Origin: Clostridia bacterium
GTDB lineage: Bacteria; Bacillota; Clostridia; Oscillospirales; CAG-272
Direction of reading: 5' to 3'
DNA length: 35,485 nucleotides
NCBI GenBank assembly: GCA_017621655.1
Contig: JAGASS010000004.1
Location: 1 to 35,485, forward strand
The notes under the pieces are model-generated. The model worked only from the letters and a program-made list of their open reading frames with translations, did not search any database and was not told where the DNA came from. Made by a program: the position numbers and the translations under genes. Each line of letters opens with the position of its first letter. The first letter of the stretch is position 1. This document shows positions 17,103-23,878 of the stretch, in pieces.

Positions 17103-17460
17103 ATATTATATATATCTTAAGGACTTTGTCAGATTTTTTTGCAAGATTGATAAGCGATTTAGTTCCCTTCGATTTTTCATCCCAAAAAGCAATAACAATA
17201 TCGGAAGCTTCAACCATTTTTTTATTTCTTGCCGGTCCTGCGGCTCTACCGTATTTATCCCATTCTGCAGGGAAAATCATAGTCTTAAAACCTTTTATTT
17301 CCGCATATTTTTCCGCGATAGCATCAACACCGCTGCAATGTCCCGAAATAATTATTATTTCTTCATCACATAATTCTTTTATGTATTCGTCAAGGCATTT
17401 GAATATGTATTCACTGTCGTTAAAATCTCTGCAACCGCCGACGGTTATTTTAATGCTCAA
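17101..17460 (-). CDS. DUF2493 / YspA-like SLOG-fold protein (119 aa)
   Basis: A Rossmann-like SLOG protein: VGGCRDFNDSEYIFKCLDEY at the N-terminus, then EEIIIISGHCSGVDAIAEKY (the Gly-rich nucleotide-binding loop), and AGPARNKKMVEASDIVIAFW, the conserved AGPxRN-x-M motif of DUF2493. The SLOG superfamily binds nucleotides or their derivatives and is often found in prophages and conflict systems. No enzyme domain is fused, so the role is open. It is divergent from an XRE regulator, with paired direct repeats in the shared promoter region. A consensus promoter (TTGACA 17527-17532, TATTAT 17504-17509 on minus) drives it. Confidence 0.85.
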   Translation of the reverse strand: MSIKITVGGCRDFNDSEYIFKCLDEYIKELCDEEIIIISGHCSGVDAIAEKYAEIKGFKTMIFPAEWDKYGRAAGPARNKKMVEASDIVIAFWDEKSKGTKSLINLAKKSDKVLKIYII

Positions 17461-17503
17461 AAAAGATTCCTCCTATAATCACTTATGATATGATTTAATA
17501 AAT

Positions 17504-17573
17504 ATAATATCACCTATAGAATAATTTGTCAACATTACAACGCTTATAGATGATTTATTATATCACCTATGGA
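17504..17573. promoter_or_regulatory. divergent control region with 13-bp direct repeats
   Basis: TATCACCTATAGA (17508-17520) and TATCACCTATGGA (17561-17573) match at 12 of 13 positions and are 53 bp apart, about five helical turns. The first lies between -35 TTGACA and -10 TATTAT of the SLOG gene's promoter (minus strand); the second lies just before the XRE gene. They are likely operators of the XRE or RHH protein. Confidence 0.6.
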
Positions 17574-17612
17574 TATTATAATAATTATAATAATATTAAA
17601 AGAGGATGTAAT

Positions 17613-17936
17613 GTGTCAAACAAAACTTTTTTAGAACAAATAGGTGAAAGAGTCTATAATAAGAGAAAAAAGCAGAAATTATCACAAGCTGAATTGGCAG
17701 AAAAAATTGGCGTTTCCGTGCAGATGATTTCAAATTTGGAATGTGGTAAAAAAGCTATACGTCCGGAAAATATTGTCAAGGTATGTGAGGCGTTAAATAT
17801 CAGCGCTGATTATTTGCAGACCGGATATACGGTTGATAATGAAATGAGTGAGATTTTGGAAAAGCTATCGAATCTTTCGCCGAGCGAAATTAAAATTATA
17901 AACGAAATGATAGATTATATGAATAACAATAAGTGA
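17613..17936 (+). CDS. XRE-family transcriptional regulator (107 aa)
   Basis: The protein starts at GTG 17613 (MSNKTFLEQIGERVYNKRKK) with AGAGGATGTAAT upstream; a longer in-frame ATG at 17550 lies inside the promoter region and is rejected. Residues about 10-65 form an HTH_3 domain (KLSQAELAEKIGVSVQMISN, LECGKKAIRPENIVKVCEAL), followed by ISADYLQTG as in SinR-like proteins and a short C-terminal helical tail that may dimerise. It is divergent from the SLOG gene and is followed by an RHH gene after 14 bases. It probably controls its own region through the direct repeats at 17508 and 17561. Confidence 0.88.
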   Translation: MSNKTFLEQIGERVYNKRKKQKLSQAELAEKIGVSVQMISNLECGKKAIRPENIVKVCEALNISADYLQTGYTVDNEMSEILEKLSNLSPSEIKIINEMIDYMNNNK

Positions 17937-17950
17937 TAAAAGGAATTACA

Positions 17951-18133
17951 ATGAAAAATTTCAAAATTCCGTCAATTCCGCAAACGACAAATAAATGTAT
18001 AAGATTTCCAAATGATGTTATTGAAGACGTTGAAAATGCAATTAGAGGAAAAAACTGCACCTTTTCTGCATTTGTAATTGAAGCGGTAAAGGTTGCATTG
18101 TCTAATCTTGAAGAAGGAAATGACGATAAATAA
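17951..18133 (+). CDS. small ribbon-helix-helix-like protein (60 aa)
   Basis: A short protein whose core, KCIRFPNDVIEDVENAIRGK, then CTFSAFVIEAVKVALSNLEE, fits the ribbon-helix-helix pattern of Arc/CopG-type DNA-binding proteins: a strand with alternating residues, helix A, a turn and helix B. An RHH protein would bind DNA as a dimer. The ATG at 17951 has AAGGA upstream; a GTG overlapping the XRE stop is in the same frame but has no ribosome binding site. It is paired with the XRE gene. No toxin gene is evident next to it, so an antitoxin role is not supported. Confidence 0.7.
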   Translation: MKNFKIPSIPQTTNKCIRFPNDVIEDVENAIRGKNCTFSAFVIEAVKVALSNLEEGNDDK

Positions 18134-18162
18134 AAGCAGAGGCGGTGTTGCTTCTGCTTTTT
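18132..18162 (+). terminator. intrinsic terminator after the RHH gene
   Basis: AAAAGCAGAGGC with a partly matching GCTTCTGCTTTTT arm and a GGTGTT loop. Confidence 0.7.
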
Positions 18163-18329
18163 ATATTGCCATTTAGGAATGTTTATGCTAAAATTGAATG
18201 GGTGATGAAATGAATAAGGAACTACCGAAGAGAAAACCTACAAGGTTAAATTATTTCGATTACAATTCTTCAGGCGCATACTTTATTACGATATGTACCG
18301 AAAACAGAAGAACTTTGCTTTCACGCATT

Positions 18330-18357
18330 GTAGGGACAGGCGTCCCCGACTGTCCGC
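18330..18357 (+). repeat. family A REP inside RAYT copy 2
   Basis: GTAGGGACAG with CTGTCCGC in frame within the transposase gene. The same site holds a different REP subtype in copy 3 and in the fragment at 1-302. Confidence 0.88.
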
Positions 18358-18520
18358 AAAACAACGCTTTGTATTCTCCAAAACGTGTGGAACTGTTATC
18401 ACACGGAAAAATTGCGGATAACACTATTAATCAATTAAATGACTATTATGAGAATATAAAGGTTGACCGATACGTAATAATGCCCAATCACGTGCATATA
18501 AATTTGTTCGTTTCCGTAGG

Positions 18521-18595
18521 CGGGGCGTCGAGGTGAGGGGTTCCCTAAAACGAGTGAAGCGAGTTTTTGGGGTTCCCGAGGTTGTCGCCCCCTAC
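18521..18595. repeat. family A REP with nested 43-nt module, RAYT copy 2
   Basis: An inverted REP (CGGGGCGTCGAGG ... CGCCCCCTAC) whose loop holds TGAGGGGTTCCC to TTGGGGTTCC, flanked by CGAGG on both sides. The identical structure is at 19978-20052 in copy 3. Confidence 0.88.
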
Positions 18596-18785
18596 AAAAC
18601 AGCATTCTACCGTATCGCGCTTTATATCAACCTTCAAAAGATTCTGTAACAAAGAATGCGGTGAAAAAATTTGGCAAAGAACATTTTATGACCATATTAT
18701 AAGAGATCAAAGAGATTACGAAGAACATATAAAATATATCCACGAAAACCCCGCTCGGTGGTATTTCGACGAATTATATTCAGAA

Positions 18786-18822
18786 TAAAAAGCAGAGGCG
18801 TTATAAACACCTTTGCTTTTTT
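18786..18822 (+). terminator. intrinsic terminator, imperfect
   Basis: AAAAAGCAGAGGCG pairs loosely with CACCTTTGCTTTTTT after a TTATAAA loop. It is a decayed relative of the GCAGAGGC terminators nearby. Confidence 0.6.
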
Positions 18823-18919
18823 ATTATTTTATGTTGCAATTTTGATCGGTTTATGATATGATTTTGGGCAAGGGACTTGTGATCAATTACAAACAAACCC
18901 GTAAGAAAGGAAAAATACT

Positions 18920-19561
18920 ATGTTGGAAGGCAAAATCCTCGTTACCGTTGGAGACTCTATTACCTATGGCGCGGACATGGATCCTGCAGGTATTGCGCCC
19001 GACGGCTCGCTTATGACCTACGGCTGGCAAATTGCCGAGCGTAATCACATGAAATTTTACAACTGCGGTATTTCCGGCAGCACAATGCAGCACATTGAGG
19101 GTAAACCAGACTGCTTCTCCACCGAGGGTGGCAGATATACCCAGCTTCCCGATGAGATCGATTATTTGACCATCCTTTTCGGTTGGAACGACCATGCTTA
19201 CGGCAAGCTCGGCACTATCGATGACAAGGAAAATACCAGCTACTACGGCGGATATAACGTTGTCTTGCCGTATCTTATCGAGAAGTATCCCGACGCACGC
19301 ATTTGCCTTATCGTTCCCTTTGGTTGCGATGAGGGACATCGCGACGCGATACGGCTTTTAGCAAACAAGTGGGGCGTTGCCTGTTTCGATATGTGCGGCC
19401 CCGGCACGCCGTTCTTCTACACCAAGGAGCCGTCGGTGAACGTTGACCCGTGGGTAGTTTCCTTTAGGCGCAATATGTATCAGGCAAACGGTTGTCACCC
19501 CGGATACAAGGGTCACGCGCTTATGGGAAGAGCACTTGAGCATTTCCTGCGCGGTATTTGA
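18920..19561 (+). CDS. SGNH/GDSL-type hydrolase (213 aa)
   Basis: An SGNH hydrolase of the esterase/lipase superfamily. Block I with the nucleophile Ser is GDSITYGADMD near residue 12; block II Gly is in NCGISGS; block III is FGWNDHAYG (G-x-N-D); block V with the catalytic His is NGCHPGYKGHALMG near residue 197. All four oxyanion-hole and catalytic elements are present. There is no signal peptide, so it is cytoplasmic. The substrate (acetylated sugar, lysophospholipid or other) cannot be told. It is alone between two direct RAYT copies. AAGAAAGGAA precedes the ATG. The base composition looks more GC-balanced than its neighbours, suggesting transfer, but this was not computed. Confidence 0.85.
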   Translation: MLEGKILVTVGDSITYGADMDPAGIAPDGSLMTYGWQIAERNHMKFYNCGISGSTMQHIEGKPDCFSTEGGRYTQLPDEIDYLTILFGWNDHAYGKLGTIDDKENTSYYGGYNVVLPYLIEKYPDARICLIVPFGCDEGHRDAIRLLANKWGVACFDMCGPGTPFFYTKEPSVNVDPWVVSFRRNMYQANGCHPGYKGHALMGRALEHFLRGI

Positions 19562-19582
19562 TTTGTCAGCACTCTAAATAAT

Positions 19583-19612
19583 AAAAAAGCAGAGGCAAAT
19601 GCCTCTGCTTTT
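19583..19612. terminator. bidirectional terminator after the SGNH gene
   Basis: AAAAAAGCAGAGGC, loop AAAT, GCCTCTGCTTTT: a perfect stem with flanking A and T runs. Confidence 0.9.
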
Positions 19613-19660
19613 ACGTTGCCTTTTTTCGGTATCTGTGCTAAAATAAAATGGGTGATGATA

Positions 19661-20245
19661 ATGGAAAATGAAAAAGAACTACCGAAGAGGAAACCGACAA
19701 GGTTAAATTATTTTAATTACAATTCTCCCGGCGCATATTTTCTTACGATATGTACCGAAAACAGAAGAAAGATTCTGTCACACATTGTAGGGGGCGACGT
19801 CCACGACGCCCCGCAAAGCGACGTTTCGTATTTGCCAAAACGAATAGAGCTGTCCTATTATGGAAAAATTGCGGATAAATACATAAATCAATTAAATGAC
19901 TATTATGAGAATATAAAGGTTGACCGATACGTAATAATGCCCAATCACGTTCATATAATTTTGTTCGTTTCGGCAGGCGGGGCGTCGAGGTGAGGGGTTC
20001 CCTAAAACGAGTGAAGCGAGTTTTTGGGGTTCCCGAGGTTGTCGCCCCCTACAAAACAGCATTCGATCGTATCGCGCTTTATATCAACCTTCAAAAGATT
20101 CTGTAACAAAGAATGCGGTGAAAAAATTTGGCAAAGAACATTTTATGACCATATTATAAGAGATCAAAGAGATTACGAAGAACATATAAAATACATCCAC
20201 GAAAACCCTGCTAAGTGGTACTTTGACGAGCTATATTCAGAATAA
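19661..20245 (+). pseudogene. RAYT transposase, copy 3, split by in-frame stops
   Basis: Nearly identical to copy 2. The start is ATG 19661 (GGGTGATGATA upstream); an ATG at 19616 has no ribosome binding site, and the start is fixed by homology to MDKELPKRK. It reads ENEKELPKRKPTRLNYFNYN, GAYFLTICTENRR, an in-frame REP of the GTAGGGGGCG subtype (19787-19813), then the HUH motif PNHVHIIL. The second REP with nested module (19978-20052) gives a TGA at the same place as in copy 2. The Tyr-containing C-terminal half follows in the same frame (from TTG 20024) and ends at 20245. The two copies share the same disruption, so the split predates the duplication or was copied between them. They are direct repeats about 1.45 kb apart around the SGNH gene. 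Confidence 0.85.
19787..19813 (+). repeat. family A REP inside RAYT copy 3
   Basis: GTAGGGGGCG with CGCCCCG, loop differing by one base (CCACGA instead of CCTCGA) from the dispersed copies. In frame with the transposase. Confidence 0.88.
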
Positions 20246-20274
20246 AAAAGCAGAGGCAAACGCCTCTGCTTTTT
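20244..20274. terminator. bidirectional terminator
   Basis: AAAAAAGCAGAGGC, loop AAAC, GCCTCTGCTTTTT. It can end RAYT copy 3 on plus and the oadA operon on minus. Confidence 0.9.
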
Positions 20275-20279
20275 AGTTT

Positions 20280-21677
20280 TTATACTATATGAATCTTATT
20301 TTCCGCGTCGGAATTCTTCATATCGATGCCATATTTTTCTGCCCGGCGCTTCTCGAAGAACTTCATAGCGACGTTTTCAAACATCGCGTAGGAGAGAAGG
20401 TCCTCCTCCTGCTCCATATAGAGCTTGCACTTCTCACGGAGGGTATCAAGCTCGGGCTGGAGAAGATCGGCAGGACGGCAGGTCTTGACCTCTATGTCAC
20501 CGAGGATCTTTTTAGAAAACTCGGGGTCGATCTCGGCAGGGGTCTTACCGTAGTCACCTGCAAGAATTCCCTTGAATTCCTTTGAAACCTGCTTATATCT
20601 TTCGCCCATAAGGACGTTAAGAACTGCCTGAGTACCGACGATCTGCGAGGTCGGAGTAACGAGCGGAACGTAACCTGCGTCGGCTCTTACGCGCGGTACT
20701 TCCTCAAGGACCTCCTGAAGAAGCTCACTCTTACCTGCCGCCTTGAGCTGCGAAACGAGGTTCGAGAGCATACCGCCGGGAACCTGGTAAATGAGCGCGT
20801 TTACGTCAACCTTCGTGACGGAACGGGAAATGAGTCCGCTTTCATCGTACTTCGCGCGGATGGGAGCGAAGTAACGGCAGACCTCGTCGAGCTTTTTAAG
20901 GTCAAGTCCCGTATCGTAGCCGGTGCCCGAGAGGGTCGCGACTATCGCTTCAGTCGGCGCCTGCGAGGTACCCATAGCCATGGGGGAGATCGCGGTGTCA
21001 ACGATATCACAGCCCGCCTCGATCGCCTTAAGAATGGTCATCGAAGCAAGACCGGAGGTATAGTGAGTATGGAGCTGAATGGGAAGCGAAACGTTATCCT
21101 TGAGCGCCTTTACGAGATCGTAAGCGGCGTAGGGGGTGAGAAGTCCCGCCATATCCTTGATGCAGAGAGAATCTGCGCCCATATCCTGAAGCGTTTTCGC
21201 AAAATTGACGAAGTAATCGTTATTAAAGACGGGTCCTGTAGTATAGGAGATGGCTGCCTGAACGTGTCCGCCTTCCTTTTTTGTCGCTTCAACTGCGGTC
21301 TTGAGGTTACGCGGGTCGTTAAGCGCGTCGAATATTCTGATTATATCAATTCCGTTTGCAATCGATTTCTGAACGAAGTATTCAACGACGTCGTCTGCAT
21401 AGTGACGGTAGCCGAGCATATTCTGTCCGCGGAAAAGCATCTGAAGCTTGGTGTTTTTAGTGGCGCTTCTTATCTTGCGCAGACGCTCCCACGGATCCTC
21501 GTTAAGATAACGGAGGCAGGAGTCGAAGGTCGCACCGCCCCACGCTTCAAGTGAGTGGTAGCCAATACCGTCGAGCTTCTCGATTATCGGAAGCATATCG
21601 TCGGTCGTCATTCTCGTAGCCGCGAGCGACTGATGCGCGTCGCGGAGAACTGTTTCTGTAATTTTAACCTTTTGCAT
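20280..21677 (-). CDS. oadA: oxaloacetate decarboxylase / pyruvate carboxylase-type carboxyltransferase (alpha) subunit
   Basis: The 465-residue DRE-TIM carboxyltransferase transfers CO2 between oxaloacetate/pyruvate and biotin. It begins VKITETVLRDAHQSLAATRM with the metal-binding DAHQS motif, has LCIKDMAGLLTPYAAYDLV with the Lys that is carbamylated in this family, and the metal-binding pair in PIQLHTHYTSGLAS. It lacks a C-terminal biotinyl domain, which is encoded separately at 23117-23485. The gene is the last of the operon and is separated from oadB by a repeat-filled 250-bp gap. It might also act as the 5S-like part of a transcarboxylase, since a crotonase-type carboxyltransferase is in the same operon. 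Confidence 0.92.
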   Translation of the reverse strand: MQKVKITETVLRDAHQSLAATRMTTDDMLPIIEKLDGIGYHSLEAWGGATFDSCLRYLNEDPWERLRKIRSATKNTKLQMLFRGQNMLGYRHYADDVVEYFVQKSIANGIDIIRIFDALNDPRNLKTAVEATKKEGGHVQAAISYTTGPVFNNDYFVNFAKTLQDMGADSLCIKDMAGLLTPYAAYDLVKALKDNVSLPIQLHTHYTSGLASMTILKAIEAGCDIVDTAISPMAMGTSQAPTEAIVATLSGTGYDTGLDLKKLDEVCRYFAPIRAKYDESGLISRSVTKVDVNALIYQVPGGMLSNLVSQLKAAGKSELLQEVLEEVPRVRADAGYVPLVTPTSQIVGTQAVLNVLMGERYKQVSKEFKGILAGDYGKTPAEIDPEFSKKILGDIEVKTCRPADLLQPELDTLREKCKLYMEQEEDLLSYAMFENVAMKFFEKRRAEKYGIDMKNSDAENKIHIV

Positions 21678-21726
21678 TATATTATCCTCAATTTATTATA
21701 TACTTATAAAATCTTTTGGACGTTTT

Positions 21727-21885
21727 CTTGCCTTCCCCAGCGGGAGGAAGGTAAGAGGTAAACCTCGGATGAGGTGTTCGTGTAGAATGTAACATAGTTT
21801 TTGTGCGGACAGTCGGGGACGCCTGTCCCTACAAATAACGTGGCAAAGCTTTGCCACGTTTTCTCGCTTTCCCAAAGGGAAGGCA
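21727..21885. repeat. family B and family A repeats between oadB and oadA
   Basis: A family B copy (CCTTCCCC/GGAGGAAGG-type hairpin, GAGGT/ACCTC hairpin, CGGATGAGGTG) at 21727-21779; an inverted family A REP of the CTGTCC subtype at 21804-21832; a perfect 24-bp palindrome around AAAGCTTT (21837-21860); and a CTTTCCC/GGGAAGG hairpin to 21885. The spacer GTAACATAGTTTTT resembles those in the REP arrays. No gene is supported here. Confidence 0.8.
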
Positions 21886-21928
21886 AGACGGTGTTCTCAA
21901 TTTACTATTGTTAATGAAAATTCCTTTA

Positions 21929-23104
21929 TCAGAACATCGAAAGGAACCAACCGGCGGCGACTGCCGAGCCGATAACGCCTGCGACGTTCGGTCCCATTGC
22001 GTGCATGAGTAAGAAGTTACTCGGATCCTCCTTCTGACCGACCATCTGCGCAACTCTTGCCGCCATCGGGACAGCGGAAACGCCTGCAGAGCCGATGAGG
22101 GGATTGATCTTTCCGCCTGTGAGCTTGCACATGAGTTTCGCGACGAGAAGTCCGCCGAGCGTAGAAAGACAGAATGCGGTAAGACCGAGAGCGATAATGC
22201 AAAGCGTCTCTGCCTTAAGGAAGTTTTCAGCGTTAGCTGTCGCGCCGACAGAAACACCAAGAAGTATCGTGATGATATTTATAAGCTCATTCTGCGCGGT
22301 CTTTGAAAGACGGTCAACAACGCCTGTTACGTTAAAGAGGTTACCGAGCATGAGGAATCCGACAAGGGGTGCTGCCGAGGGAAGAATAAGACAAACGACA
22401 GCGGTAACGATTATCGGGAAAAGGATAAGCTCGGTCTTACTAACCTTACGGAGCGAGGTCATCTTGATCTGACGCTCTTTTTTCGTCGTAACGAGCTTCA
22501 TGATCGGCGGCTGAATTATCGGAATCAGCGCCATATAGGAATATGCCGCGATAGCGATAGCCGGCAGAAGCGTCGAAGCAAGCTCCTTTGTGACGAGAAT
22601 CGCAGTCGGTCCGTCAGCACCGCCGATGATACCGATAGCGGCAGCGGCTTTACCGTTGAATCCGAGGAAGAGCGCGCCTGCGAATGCGGCAAAGTCACCA
22701 AACTGTGCGCCTGCACCGAGCATGAGCGATTTCGGGTTAGCGATAAGGGGCGAGAAGTCGGTCATCGCGCCGATTCCCATGAATATGAGCGACGGATAAA
22801 TACCGAGCTTGACGCCGATGTAGAGAATATCGAGCAGTCCGCCTTCCTTCAGCACCTGACCGAAATTGACCGTTTTGTCAAGGAAAAGCTCGGGATGATA
22901 AAGCTCAGTGCCGGGCAGGTTAGCTAGAAGCATACCGAATGCGATGGGTAATAGGAGCATCGGCTCAAACTTACGCCAAATCGCAAGGTAGAAGAGCGCA
23001 CCGATAATGACGTACATTATCAGGTACTTGATGAGGAGAGTCGTATCGAGGGAAGCTAAATAGATACCCGTTGACTCCCAGAACGTTTTTAATGCTTCAA
23101 CCAT
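21929..23104 (-). CDS. oadB: Na+-translocating decarboxylase beta subunit
   Basis: The membrane subunit of the oxaloacetate/methylmalonyl-CoA decarboxylase family decarboxylates carboxybiotin and pumps Na+ out of the cell. The 391-residue protein has many hydrophobic helices and the family landmarks [16 protein letters not shown] (the conserved GGADGPT re-entrant loop with the key Asp), the preceding [15 protein letters not shown], and [15 protein letters not shown]. It ends in [19 protein letters not shown], also conserved. It lies 12 bases downstream of the biotin carrier gene. Confidence 0.95.
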   Translation of the reverse strand: MVEALKTFWESTGIYLASLDTTLLIKYLIMYVIIGALFYLAIWRKFEPMLLLPIAFGMLLANLPGTELYHPELFLDKTVNFGQVLKEGGLLDILYIGVKLGIYPSLIFMGIGAMTDFSPLIANPKSLMLGAGAQFGDFAAFAGALFLGFNGKAAAAIGIIGGADGPTAILVTKELASTLLPAIAIAAYSYMALIPIIQPPIMKLVTTKKERQIKMTSLRKVSKTELILFPIIVTAVVCLILPSAAPLVGFLMLGNLFNVTGVVDRLSKTAQNELINIITILLGVSVGATANAENFLKAETLCIIALGLTAFCLSTLGGLLVAKLMCKLTGGKINPLIGSAGVSAVPMAARVAQMVGQKEDPSNFLLMHAMGPNVAGVIGSAVAAGWFLSMF

Positions 23105-23116
23105 AGGTTTTTACCC

Positions 23117-23485
23117 TTATGCGATAGTTGCGATAACTTCACCGGTCGCAACGGTCTGACCTGCGGAGACGGTAACGGAGGTAACTGTGCCGTCGCAGGG
23201 AGCGAAGATCTCGTTTTCCATCTTCATTGCTTCAAGGAGGCAAACGAGGTCGCCCTTCTTGACCGACTGGCCGTTCGAAACTGCTATTTTAAGAATAGTA
23301 CCCTGCATGGGAGCGTTAACGGGAGTGCCGTTTCCCTTGGGTGCTGCCTTAGGTGCGGGAGCCGCCTTGGGAGCTGCTGCTACGGGAGCTGCTACGGGTG
23401 CGGAGACATTGTTAGATGCGCCGACCTCTTCTACTTCTACCTCGTAAACTACGCCGTTTACGGTTACGTTATAAAGCTTTGACAT
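23117..23485 (-). CDS. biotin carboxyl carrier protein (122 aa)
   Basis: The swinging-arm subunit. The C-terminal 70 residues are a biotinyl domain, with the biotinylated Lys in [14 protein letters not shown] and the following Gly-rich turns ([16 protein letters not shown]). In front is a flexible Ala/Pro-rich linker of [17 protein letters not shown] units. The N-terminus [16 protein letters not shown] is typical for the gamma/delta carriers of the decarboxylase family. It is cotranscribed between the membrane subunit oadB and the OadG-like subunit and would carry CO2 between the alpha subunit(s) and OadB. Confidence 0.94.
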   Translation of the reverse strand: MSKLYNVTVNGVVYEVEVEEVGASNNVSAPVAAPVAAAPKAAPAPKAAPKGNGTPVNAPMQGTILKIAVSNGQSVKKGDLVCLLEAMKMENEIFAPCDGTVTSVTVSAGQTVATGEVIATIA

Positions 23486-23513
23486 TTTATTATCTTCCTT
23501 TCAATTGATCCGA

Positions 23514-23876
23514 TTAGTGCTTTTTTCTGAATGATACGACCTTGAAGGAGCTTGTCGGCTTGCCTTCGTAAGCGGAGATCGCGGCAACTATCGCGGCGAC
23601 GATCGGCTTTTCGTCCTGCTCTGCGGGAGCAGGGACATCGGGTATCGCTTCCGCCTTTGGTGCGGCAACGGTCTCGACCTTCTTTATCTTCGGCTTTCTG
23701 TCAAACACCTTGCCGAAGAGGGCGAGAATAAACCAGATGAGCGCGAGAACGGCGAAAACCAAAATATATCCGCCGATTCCCGTCGTTAAGATTTGATTGA
23801 GCTTTTCGGAGAGGGTAAGGTCGGATGCGACCTCCTTCGAAAAGTTTAGAAACGACATATAAAACATATCAGCCAC
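23514..23876 (-). CDS. OadG-like gamma/delta subunit with one membrane helix (120 aa)
   Basis: A short N-terminal part is followed by a single transmembrane helix (GYILVFAVLALIWFILALFG), a basic patch (KVFDRKPKIKKVE) and an Ala/Pro/Glu-rich linker. The end has EKPIVAAIVAAISAYEG, a conserved C-terminal motif of OadG/MmdD proteins. In the Klebsiella enzyme OadG anchors the complex and assists its assembly. The gene lies three bases from the carboxyltransferase stop and upstream of the carrier gene. Confidence 0.88.
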   Translation of the reverse strand: MADMFYMSFLNFSKEVASDLTLSEKLNQILTTGIGGYILVFAVLALIWFILALFGKVFDRKPKIKKVETVAAPKAEAIPDVPAPAEQDEKPIVAAIVAAISAYEGKPTSSFKVVSFRKKH

Positions 23877-23878
23877 CG

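Larger units (their letters stand above)
18210..18788 (+). pseudogene. RAYT transposase, copy 2, split by in-frame stops
   Basis: This is a Y1_Tnp (HUH) REP-associated transposase. From ATG 18210 (GGGTGATGAA upstream) it reads NKELPKRKPTRLNYFDYNSS, GAYFITICTENRR, then an in-frame REP of the GTAGGGACAG subtype (18330-18357), then YENIKVDRYVIMPNHVHINL with the HUH metal-binding motif. A second REP with a nested 48-nt module (18521-18595) introduces TGA at 18534-18536 plus TAA and TGA in the same frame. The frame then resumes without shift to the C-terminal part, FISTFKRFCNKECGEKIWQR and DQRDYEEHIKYIHENPARW, with the presumed catalytic Tyr, ending at 18788. HUH and Tyr parts are therefore on separate open frames; 18567 TTG could restart translation. 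Either a pseudogene or a two-piece enzyme. Confidence 0.85.

Noticed and set aside
17951..18133. Toxin-antitoxin pair made of XRE and RHH genes
   Set aside because: Both are DNA-binding proteins; neither has a toxin fold, and the neighbouring SLOG protein is not a known toxin.
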